From the NCBI GenBank assembly GCA_050245975.1, contig JBFWWW010000075.1:1-16046 (forward strand): 16,046 bases of DNA, given 5' to 3'. The DNA comes from JBFWWW01 sp050245975. GTDB lineage: Bacteria > Pseudomonadota > Alphaproteobacteria > Rhizobiales > Hyphomicrobiaceae. The notes below the pieces were generated by a model that was not told where the DNA came from, did no database searches, and saw nothing but the letters and a program-made list of their open reading frames with translations. Below, piece by piece: positions 7,909-13,720 of the stretch. Position numbers and translations under genes: made by a program. Each line of letters opens with the position of its first letter. Positions within the stretch are counted from its first letter, which is position 1.

Positions 7909-7934
7909 TTGTCCTCCCGTCGTATGACAGCCTC

Positions 7935-7962
7935 AGGATACTGCGTGGGGTGGACCATGCAA
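7935..7962 (-). promoter_or_regulatory. Candidate promoter of the DSD1-type operon
   Basis: On the reverse strand TTGCAT (7962-7957) and TATCCT (7940-7935) are separated by 16 bases. They match three and four of six positions of the sigma70-type consensus. The -35 box overlaps the left half of the 17-bp palindrome. This is a by-eye prediction. Confidence 0.35.
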
Positions 7963-7975
7963 TCGCGGCGATTGC
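7959..7975. promoter_or_regulatory. Perfect 17-bp palindrome, candidate shared operator
   Basis: GCAATCGC and GCGATTGC are exact reverse complements around a single central G. The element lies between the two divergent operons, 51 bp from the DSD1-type start and 91 bp from the creatininase start. Its geometry suits a dimeric helix-turn-helix repressor, and each half contains the TTG of a possible -35 box on opposite strands. No regulator gene is in the window. Confidence 0.55.
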
Positions 7976-7996
7976 GTCCGCGCCCGGGCCATGCCT

Positions 7997-8047
7997 AGCT
8001 TGCCGGCCGGAACCACGGACAGGCGCCGCGACAGGGCGCCGCAAGCT
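7997..8047 (+). promoter_or_regulatory. Structured leader just upstream of the creatininase gene
   Basis: AGCTTGC (7997-8003) pairs perfectly with GCAAGCT (8041-8047). Inside it a second hairpin has GGCGCC arms (8022-8027 and 8035-8040) around a 7-base loop, directly abutting the outer 3' arm. The ribosome binding site AGGAAGGA begins 3 bases later at 8050. The position suits translational control, but the structure is only predicted by inspection. Confidence 0.35.
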
Positions 8048-8065
8048 GCAGGAAGGAATGCCGCG

Positions 8066-8854
8066 ATGCCGAAGTCTCCCGCCAAAGCCGCCCCCGAGGT
8101 GTTGTGGAACCGCATGACCGCCGCCGAGCTGCGCGAGCAGGCGGCCAAGGGCGCCATCGTCCTGCTGCCGGTCGCGTCGACGGAACAGCACGGCCCTCAC
8201 CTGGGCACCGGCGTCGATACCTTCCTGGCCGGCGAAGGCTGCCGCCGCACGGCGCTGCTGGTGGCGAAAAAGAAGCCCATCGTCGTGGCGCCGACCGTGT
8301 GGATGGGGCTGGCCGAGCATCATGTGGCGTTCGGGGGCACGTTCACGCTGTCGCTGCCGACCTATCACGCGCTGCTGCGCGAGCTCTGCAACTCCATCCT
8401 GCGCGCCGGCTTCCGCCACATCCTGATCGTCAACGGGCATGGCGGAAACATCGCGGCGCTGGCCGCGCTGACCACCGATCTCGCGCAGGAGCTCAAGGCG
8501 CCGATCGCCACCACGACGCTTTATTCGCTGCCGCACGAGACGGCCGCCTACGAGAAGGTGCTGGAGGACCAGAAGGGCGTCATGCATGCCTGCGAAGCCG
8601 AGACGTCCATGATGCTGGCGGCGTTCGGCGACTGCGTGCGCAAGGACAAGATCCCCGAGGCACACGGGCCGGTACGCCTGCGCGGGCTCGGGCTGACGCC
8701 GCCGCTGGCGGTGTGGAAATCGTTCAAGGAGCTGACGCCGTCGGGCGTCATCGGCGATGCGCGCAAGGCCACGGCCGAGAAAGGCGAGACGCTGCTCGAT
8801 ATCGCGGCGGAGCTGCTGGCCGAGAAGCTGATCGCCGGCGAGCCCTGGAACTGA
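8066..8854 (+). CDS. Creatininase-family amidohydrolase
   Basis: A 262-residue metal-dependent hydrolase of the creatininase family, whose members open cyclic amides such as creatinine or act as peptidases (for example MftE of mycofactocin maturation). The metal-site signature STEQHGPHLGTGVDTF supplies E40, H42 and D51. NGHGGN (123-128) supplies H125, and HACEAETS supplies E177 or E179. NGHGGN differs from the NGHYEN of true creatininase, so the substrate is probably another amide. The ATG at 8066 follows AGGAAGGA by 8 bases. An upstream in-frame ATG at 7991 would place the structured leader inside the coding region and has no ribosome binding site. The gene leads a rightward operon with the M81 peptidase and a PRMT-like methyltransferase. 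Confidence 0.9.
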   Translation: MPKSPAKAAPEVLWNRMTAAELREQAAKGAIVLLPVASTEQHGPHLGTGVDTFLAGEGCRRTALLVAKKKPIVVAPTVWMGLAEHHVAFGGTFTLSLPTYHALLRELCNSILRAGFRHILIVNGHGGNIAALAALTTDLAQELKAPIATTTLYSLPHETAAYEKVLEDQKGVMHACEAETSMMLAAFGDCVRKDKIPEAHGPVRLRGLGLTPPLAVWKSFKELTPSGVIGDARKATAEKGETLLDIAAELLAEKLIAGEPWN

Positions 8855-8866
8855 GGAGACGCGTCC

Positions 8867-10336
8867 ATGCGCATTTTCGCCGCGTCGCTGGCCACAGAGA
8901 CCAACACGTTCTCACCCATTCCCACCTCGCGCGGCAGCTTCGAGGAGGCGTTCTACGCCCCCGCCGGACAGCACCCCGACGAGCCGAAGCTGTGCACGGC
9001 GCCGCTGCTCGTCGCGCGGCGGCTCGCAAAGGCGGAAGGCTTCACGCTGATCGAAGGCTCGTCGTTCTGGGCCGAGCCGTCCGGCACCTGCACGCGCGCG
9101 GGCTACGAGAGCATGCGCGACGAGATCCTGGACCAGCTCAAGGCGGCGCTGCCGGTCGATGCGGTGCTGATGGGATTCCACGGTGCGTTCGTCGCCGAGG
9201 GCTATGACGACGTCGAGGGCGAGATGCTGGAGCGCATCCGCGCGCTGGTGGGCCCGGACTGCGTGATCGGCTGCGAGTACGACCCGCATTGCCAGCTCAC
9301 GGAGCGGCGCGTGCGGCTGTCGACGGTGTCGGTGACGTTCAAGGAATACCCGCACGTCGATTTCATGGATCGCGGCGAGGAGCTGGTCGACCTGGTGCTG
9401 CAGACGCTGCGCGGCGAGATCAAGCCGGTCGCCTCGCTCTACGATCCGAGGCTGTACGACTTCTTCCCGACGACGACGGAGCCGGTGCGGTCGTTCGTCG
9501 ACCGCATGAAGGCGCTGGAGGGCAAGAACGGCGTGCTGTCGGTGTCGCTGGCGCACGGCTTCAGCCATTCCGACGTGCCGGACATGGGAACGCGCGTGCT
9601 CGTCTACACCGACGACCGCAAGGCCGACGGCGACAATCTGGCGCGTGCGCTGGGCGAGGAGGTGTTCGCCAACCGCGGCAAGTGGAGCGCGCCGGTCCTG
9701 TCGCTCGACGAGGCGATGACGCGCGTGCTGTCGCACAACCAGGGCACGGCCATCGTTGCCGAGCCCGCCGACAATGCCGGCGGCGGCGCGGCGTCCGACA
9801 ACACCATGACCATCCACGAGTTCATCCGCCGGAAGGCCTCCAACGTCGCGGTCGCGCCAGTGTGGGACCCGGTGGCGGTGGCGTTCTGCACGGCGGCGGG
9901 CGTCGGCGCGCGCATCCCGCTGCGCTTCGGCGGCAAGGCCTCGGCCGGCTCCGGCGATCCGGTGGATGCGGAGGTGGAGGTGATCGCGCTGGCGCACGAC
10001 ACCTGGCAGCACTTCGGCGCGGCCAAGGTGCCGCTCGGCGATACGGCGGCAATCCGCATCGGCGACGGCATCGACGTCATCCTCATCACCAAGCGCACGC
10101 AGGCGCTGGGGCGGGAGCTCTTCACCCACCTGGGGCTCGACCCCGGCAGCTATCGCGCGCTGGCGCTGAAGTCGGCGCAGCACTTTGCCGGCGCCTTCGG
10201 ACCGGTCGCGAGCCTGATCGTGCGCGCCGACACCGGCGGCTGCTGCCCGCACGACGCGCGGCACCATTCCTACCGCAAGCTGAAGCGGCCGCTGTGGCCG
10301 CTCGACGAAAAGGTCGAGGGCCGGCTGCTGCTCTAG
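8867..10336 (+). CDS. M81-family metallopeptidase (MlrC/microcystinase C-like)
   Basis: A 489-residue protein of the DUF1485 plus MlrC C-terminal architecture. MlrC, the founding member, is a zinc peptidase that finishes degradation of linearised microcystin, but most relatives have unknown substrates. The N-terminal domain shows MGFHGAFVAEGYDDVEG (from M102, with H105), the metal-type EYDPHCQLT (D139, H141) and LAHGFSHSDVP (H230). The C-terminal domain begins around EPADNAGGGAASDNT (299-313), which corresponds to the family's DPxDNxGGGxxGDxT. The start at 8867 is supported by GAGGAG upstream and an MRIFAASLATETNTFSP N-terminus typical of the family. It lies 12 bp after the creatininase-family gene, consistent with one transcript and consecutive steps on amide or peptide substrates. 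It has no signal peptide. Confidence 0.92.
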   Translation: MRIFAASLATETNTFSPIPTSRGSFEEAFYAPAGQHPDEPKLCTAPLLVARRLAKAEGFTLIEGSSFWAEPSGTCTRAGYESMRDEILDQLKAALPVDAVLMGFHGAFVAEGYDDVEGEMLERIRALVGPDCVIGCEYDPHCQLTERRVRLSTVSVTFKEYPHVDFMDRGEELVDLVLQTLRGEIKPVASLYDPRLYDFFPTTTEPVRSFVDRMKALEGKNGVLSVSLAHGFSHSDVPDMGTRVLVYTDDRKADGDNLARALGEEVFANRGKWSAPVLSLDEAMTRVLSHNQGTAIVAEPADNAGGGAASDNTMTIHEFIRRKASNVAVAPVWDPVAVAFCTAAGVGARIPLRFGGKASAGSGDPVDAEVEVIALAHDTWQHFGAAKVPLGDTAAIRIGDGIDVILITKRTQALGRELFTHLGLDPGSYRALALKSAQHFAGAFGPVASLIVRADTGGCCPHDARHHSYRKLKRPLWPLDEKVEGRLLL

Positions 10337-10350
10337 GCGGCCCACACACG

Positions 10351-11289
10351 ATGCGCATCGAATACCACCGCACCCTGCTGGCCGATCGCGTGCGCAACGC
10401 CGCATTCCATGCGGCGCTGAAGAACGTCATCGTGCCCGGCGAGACGATCGTCGCCGACATCGGCGCCGGTACGGGCTTCCTCGGCTTCCTGGCGGCCAAG
10501 CTCGGCGCCAGGCGCGTCGATCTCTACGAGACGGCGGAGATCGCCGAGGTGGCGCGCCGGCTGATCCGTCACAACCGGCTCGGCAACGTCCGGATCATCC
10601 CCGCCCACTCGACGGAGGCAACGCCGGACGTGCTCGCCGACGTGATCGTGTCGGAGACGCTCGGCAACTATCCGTTCGAGGAAAACATCATCGAGACGCT
10701 CAACGACGCGCGCAGCCGCTTCCTGAAGCCCGGCGGGATCGTCGTTCCCCGCGCCGTGGAGCAGATGGTCGCGCCGGTGACGAACGCGCGGTTCCATCGC
10801 GAGCTGGCAGCCTGGGACGGCGTGGGCTACGGGCTCGATTTCGCGCCGGCCAAGGCGATGACGCTCAACAACATCTACGTGCGGAAATTCAGGCCGGGCG
10901 ACCTGCTGGACGGCGGCGCGTCCGCATCGACGTGGGACCGCGTGGCGCTCGACCGCAAGGCCAAGACGACGCGTGCCGGCGAGGCGGAGTGGCGGCTGAA
11001 GGAGGCCGCGACCGTTTACGGCCTCGCGCTGTGGTGGACGGCGGAGCTGGTGCCCGGTGTGCACCTCGCGACCGGACCCGATGCGCCCGCCACGCACTGG
11101 GAGCAGCTCTATCTGCCGGCGCTGGCGCCGCTGGACATCGCGGCCGGGGGCACGCTGTCGGCGCGGCTGCGCTCCACCACGTCCTACGAGGCGGGCACCA
11201 ACGTGACGTGGACGCTGGCGGTGCGCGACAAGGCCGGGCGCGAGACGGCGCGCCAGGCCATGGACCTCGAAAAGGGCTACGTGCCGTGA
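10351..11289 (+). CDS. Protein arginine methyltransferase-like SAM methyltransferase
   Basis: A 312-residue class I methyltransferase. The SAM motif VADIGAGTGFLGF (34-46) is followed by SETLGNYPFEENIIE from S101. Its E102 and E111 are nine residues apart, the exact spacing of the substrate-arginine-binding double-E loop of eukaryotic PRMTs. A THW motif (248-250) sits in the C-terminal beta domain as in the PRMT THW loop. No zinc finger or dimerisation-arm match was recognised. The gene follows the M81 peptidase by 14 bp with little visible ribosome binding site and is the last gene of the operon. It converges on the RidA gene with a 9-bp gap. The target could be a protein, a peptide or free guanidino compound; only the PRMT-like fold is supported. 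Confidence 0.82.
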   Translation: MRIEYHRTLLADRVRNAAFHAALKNVIVPGETIVADIGAGTGFLGFLAAKLGARRVDLYETAEIAEVARRLIRHNRLGNVRIIPAHSTEATPDVLADVIVSETLGNYPFEENIIETLNDARSRFLKPGGIVVPRAVEQMVAPVTNARFHRELAAWDGVGYGLDFAPAKAMTLNNIYVRKFRPGDLLDGGASASTWDRVALDRKAKTTRAGEAEWRLKEAATVYGLALWWTAELVPGVHLATGPDAPATHWEQLYLPALAPLDIAAGGTLSARLRSTTSYEAGTNVTWTLAVRDKAGRETARQAMDLEKGYVP

Positions 11290-11298
11290 GGCGCGGGC

Positions 11299-11757
11299 TC
11301 AGTCGAGGATGCGCATCACGACCTCGATCTCGACGCTGATCTGCATAGGCAGCGACCCCATGCCGACGGCGGAGCGCGCATGGCGGCCGCGCTCGCCGAG
11401 CACCGCCACGAACAGGTCCGAGCAGCCGTTGACCACCTTCGGTTGATCGGTGAACTCCGGCACCGCGTTGACCATGCCGAGCACCTTGATGACCTCGACC
11501 TTGTCGAGGCTGCCGGCCGCGGCCTTGGCCGCCGACAGAAGACCGAGGCCGACGAGCTTTGCCGCCTCGTAGGCCTCCTCGACGGTGACATCGCGGCCGA
11601 CCTTGCCGGTGACCATCTCGCCGTCGGGCCGCTTCGGCCCCTGACCGGACAGGTAGAGCATGTCACCGGCGCGTTTGAAGGGCACGTAGTTCGCCATCGG
11701 CTGCGGCGTCGCCGGCAGAGTGAGACCAAGAGACGCAAGCTTTTCCTCGGCCGTCAT
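11299..11757 (-). CDS. RidA-family protein (YjgF/YER057c/UK114)
   Basis: A 152-residue member of the RidA superfamily, most like the longer subgroup with NYVPF near residue 23 and LSGQGP at 36-41. RidA itself is a trimeric enamine/imine deaminase that protects PLP enzymes from 2-aminoacrylate. The key arginine is retained as R128 in ARSAVGMGSLP, and the C-terminal acidic residues are in VEIEVVM (E143, E145), so deaminase activity is plausible. The ribosome binding site AGGAAGGAG before the ATG at 11757 is strong. It is transcribed toward the peptidase operon and divergent from the 3-hydroxybutyrate dehydrogenase gene. A link to the nearby DSD1-type PLP enzyme is reasonable but not shown by operon structure. 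Confidence 0.9.
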   Translation of the reverse strand: MTAEEKLASLGLTLPATPQPMANYVPFKRAGDMLYLSGQGPKRPDGEMVTGKVGRDVTVEEAYEAAKLVGLGLLSAAKAAAGSLDKVEVIKVLGMVNAVPEFTDQPKVVNGCSDLFVAVLGERGRHARSAVGMGSLPMQISVEIEVVMRILD

Positions 11758-11970
11758 GGAAACTCCTTCCTGTCACAGACATTTGCTGGCGGATGGTCGC
11801 GGCGTCGGAGCACACTGCCTCTTTCGCCGCGGCCGATGAAGGCGCATAACCAGCAGGCCGACTTTGCGGCAGAGATTTCGACAAGTCGAGTGCGACCGCC
11901 TGGTGCCCGCAGCGGTACCACTGGCCCCTCGGCAACCCGCACCCACTCGGACAGCGATGGAGAGATCAGG

Positions 11971-12750
11971 ATGGAGCTCAAAGGCAAGACCGCGGTCGTG
12001 ACCGGGTCGACATCGGGAATTGGCCTCGCGATCGCGCACGCGCTCGTGGGTGCGGGAGCCAATATCGTGCTCAACGGGCTGGGCACGGAAAAGGACAACG
12101 AGAAGGTCATCCGCGAGGTGGCGGCGGCCGGCACGCGGGTCGCGTTCGACCCGGCCAACATGCTGCGCAACAATCAGATCGCGGAGATGATCGCCAAGGC
12201 CGAGCGCGATTTCGGCTCGGTCGACATCCTGGTCAACAACGCGGGCATCCAGCACGTGGCGCCGATCGAGGAGTTTCCCATCGAGAAGTGGGACGCCATC
12301 ATCGCCATCAATCTCAGCTCGTCGTTCCACACCATCCGCGCGGCGCTGCCCGGGATGAAGACGCGCAAATGGGGCCGCATCATCAACATCTGCTCGGCGC
12401 ATTCGCTGCGCGCCTCGCCGTTCAAGGCGGCCTACGTGGCGGCCAAGCACGGGCTCGCCGGCCTGACCAAGACGGTGGCGCTCGAGACGGCGGAGCTCGG
12501 CATCACCTGCAACGCCATCTCGCCGGGCTTCGTGTGGACGCCGCTGGTGGAAAAGCAGATCCCCGACCTCGCGAAATCGGAGAACATCAGCGAGGACGCC
12601 GCCAAGCGGCAGGTGCTGCAGCGCCAGCCGACCAACCGCTTCATCACGACGGAGGAAATCGGCGCGCTGGCGCTGTTCCTCGCCGGCGAAAGCGCCAGGT
12701 CGATCACGGGCGCCAACTATTCGATCGACGGCGGCTGGACCTGCCAGTAG
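11971..12750 (+). CDS. bdhA: 3-hydroxybutyrate dehydrogenase (short-chain dehydrogenase)
   Basis: A 259-residue SDR enzyme that in characterised relatives interconverts (R)-3-hydroxybutyrate and acetoacetate with NAD, in polyhydroxybutyrate and ketone-body metabolism. The cofactor motif is TGSTSGIG (11-18), NNAG follows strand 4, and the catalytic residues are S142, Y155 and K159 in CSAHSLRASPFKAAYVAAKHG-type context. The segment SAHSLRASPFK and the C-terminal NYSIDGGWTCQ closely resemble known BdhA proteins. The frame is open far upstream, but the ATG at 11971 has GGAGAG 6 bases before it and matches the conserved MxLKGKTAVVTG start. The gene stands alone, divergent from the RidA gene across 213 bp and convergent with a small membrane protein gene 22 bp away. 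Confidence 0.9.
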   Translation: MELKGKTAVVTGSTSGIGLAIAHALVGAGANIVLNGLGTEKDNEKVIREVAAAGTRVAFDPANMLRNNQIAEMIAKAERDFGSVDILVNNAGIQHVAPIEEFPIEKWDAIIAINLSSSFHTIRAALPGMKTRKWGRIINICSAHSLRASPFKAAYVAAKHGLAGLTKTVALETAELGITCNAISPGFVWTPLVEKQIPDLAKSENISEDAAKRQVLQRQPTNRFITTEEIGALALFLAGESARSITGANYSIDGGWTCQ

Positions 12751-12772
12751 GCGCGGCGGACGCCGGCATCGT

Positions 12773-12979
12773 TCAATGCGGTGCCGTGCCGCCGTCCGCG
12801 GCGGCAAGCGGCATGCCGGGCGCCCGCTCGGCGCCGAGCAGCGCATAGGCCGAGAACGCCAGCGCCGCGATCGTCAGCGCGACGGCGAGGATGATCTCGC
12901 GCGACCAGGTGCGCGCGCGACGCCGGTAGGTCGTCTCGACGGGCTCGGGTGTCCGGGATGATGTCTCGTGATGCCGCAT
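12773..12979 (-). CDS. Small single-span membrane protein, unknown function
   Basis: A 68-residue protein with one predicted membrane helix (EIILAVALTIAALAFSAYALLG, about residues 27-48). It is preceded by an arginine-rich segment (YRRRARTWSR), which suggests the N-terminus stays in the cytosol. I prefer the ATG at 12979; the open frame reaches a non-ATG start further upstream at 13045. The ribosome binding site is poor. It lies on the same strand as, and 90 bp downstream of, the other small membrane protein. I do not recognise the family. It could be an overlooked small protein of real function or a chance frame, but the clean hydrophobic helix with positive flank favours a real gene. Confidence 0.5.
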   Translation of the reverse strand: MRHHETSSRTPEPVETTYRRRARTWSREIILAVALTIAALAFSAYALLGAERAPGMPLAAADGGTAPH

Positions 12980-13039
12980 GCCGCCATTTGGGGGAGCGAT
13001 GCGGGCGGAATCGAGGGTACGTTTGGCCGCGCGACAGTA

Positions 13040-13067
13040 CGGCACACGGCAGGGCCGAGGCGTGCCG
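13040..13067 (-). terminator. Hairpin directly after the 60-residue membrane protein gene
   Basis: CGGCAC (13040-13045) pairs with GTGCCG (13062-13067), and an inner CGGC/GCCG pair (13047-13050 and 13054-13057) closes a 3-base loop. The structure starts 3 bases after the stop codon on the reverse strand. There is no following uracil tract, so it may be a stability element or a Rho-assisted end instead of a classic terminator. Confidence 0.35.
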
Positions 13068-13069
13068 CC

Positions 13070-13252
13070 TCAGAGGCCGCGCATGATGCAGCCGAGCAGC
13101 AGCACGACATAGGCCGCAAGCAGGCCGTAGAACTGATAGCTCTCGCCCGTCAGCAGCGGAATGGTGGCGCCGAAGAAACGTGCAAAGAGCACGGCGAGGG
13201 CCAGGATCACCGAGATCAGGAAGATCAGAATTCCAGGTGCCTTCAGTCCCAT
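13070..13252 (-). CDS. Small two-span membrane protein
   Basis: A 60-residue protein consisting almost entirely of two hydrophobic segments, GILIFLISVILALAVLFARF (about 7-26) and FYGLLAAYVVLLLGCIM (about 41-57). They are joined by a polar turn with TGESYQ. It resembles small conserved hypothetical membrane proteins I associate with Hyphomicrobiales genomes, but I cannot name a function. The ATG at 13252 is preceded by GGGAGC with good spacing. A TATAAG box lies about 60 bp upstream on the same strand (13316-13311), and a GCCGCC/GGCGGC hairpin abuts it. It may share a transcript with the downstream 68-residue protein, though a hairpin lies between them. Confidence 0.72.
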   Translation of the reverse strand: MGLKAPGILIFLISVILALAVLFARFFGATIPLLTGESYQFYGLLAAYVVLLLGCIMRGL

Positions 13253-13294
13253 CGGTGCTGCTCCCGTTTCATCGCCGGCTCGCGGCGAATCGCT

Positions 13295-13316
13295 GCCGCC
13301 TCACGGCGGCCTTATA
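13295..13316 (-). promoter_or_regulatory. TATAAG box and adjoining inverted repeat
   Basis: On the reverse strand TATAAG (13316-13311) is followed at once by an inverted repeat with GCCGCC and GGCGGC arms (13310-13295) and a 4-base loop. The repeat would overlap the transcription start region of the 60-residue membrane protein gene. No convincing -35 box was found, so this is tentative. Confidence 0.25.
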
Positions 13317-13396
13317 GCAGCCGGGCACGGGGTCGCCACCGCATGTGGGAAAAGGATGTGGGCAACTGTGGCCGATGCACCACCGCTGATGCCGGT

Positions 13397-13720
13397 TCAG
13401 GATGCAGAGCCGCGGTAGCGGAAGCCCGTGCCGGCGACGACGACCTCGATGGCGCCGCTGGTGATGGTGGGGTGCGAAATGCGCACGCCCAGCACGCCGT
13501 CATAGCCCGCCTCGGCGGCGCGCTCCCCCAATGTCTCGAGCGCCCGCGCGATCGTGCGGTCGAGCAGATCCTCATAGCGCGTCATCTGGCCGCCGAGCGT
13601 GTTGACGATGGCTTCGCGCATGTCGCGCAGGATATTGGCGCCGCTGACGGCGCAGGCGAACACCATCTCGCCGGTGTCGTAGGTCTCGCCCGTCAGTGTC
13701 TCGCTGGTGACAAGCCTCAC
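13397..13720 (-). CDS. YbjQ/UPF0145 (DUF74) family protein
   Basis: A 107-residue protein of the YbjQ family, small proteins known structurally as pentamers and sometimes annotated as heavy-metal-binding, with no settled function. The family pattern is visible: an N-terminal VTSETLTGETYD strand pair, the conserved SGANILRDMREAIVNTLGG segment around 28-46, a YEDLL helix, AGYDGVLGVRI and a terminal strand pair with GTGFRYRG. The start is a GTG at 13720 whose last two bases overlap the stop of the preceding gene (GTGA), so translation is coupled to it. The protein has no membrane segment. A YbjQ domain tied to a large secreted or membrane protein suggests the pair works together at the membrane (inference). 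Confidence 0.85.
   Translation of the reverse strand: MRLVTSETLTGETYDTGEMVFACAVSGANILRDMREAIVNTLGGQMTRYEDLLDRTIARALETLGERAAEAGYDGVLGVRISHPTITSGAIEVVVAGTGFRYRGSAS

Noticed and set aside
5560..7998. An 812-codon open frame on the plus strand
   Set aside because: It mirrors the reverse-strand methyltransferase and PLP enzyme genes in a low-complexity A/R/G/D-rich translation with no recognisable fold.
4979..8665. A 1228-codon open frame on the reverse strand
   Set aside because: It is a GC-driven shadow. It runs across the FkbM gene, the intergenic regions and the creatininase gene, is extremely arginine-rich and shows no domain. The true genes in this span have motifs and ribosome binding sites.
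8867..10336. Calling the M81 protein a true microcystinase
   Set aside because: The family is much wider than microcystin degradation, and the mlrA, mlrB and mlrD partners are not seen here.
11837..11970. Earlier ATG for the 3-hydroxybutyrate dehydrogenase
   Set aside because: The extra 44 residues are polar and unlike the family, while the ATG at 11971 has a good ribosome binding site and the conserved N-terminus.
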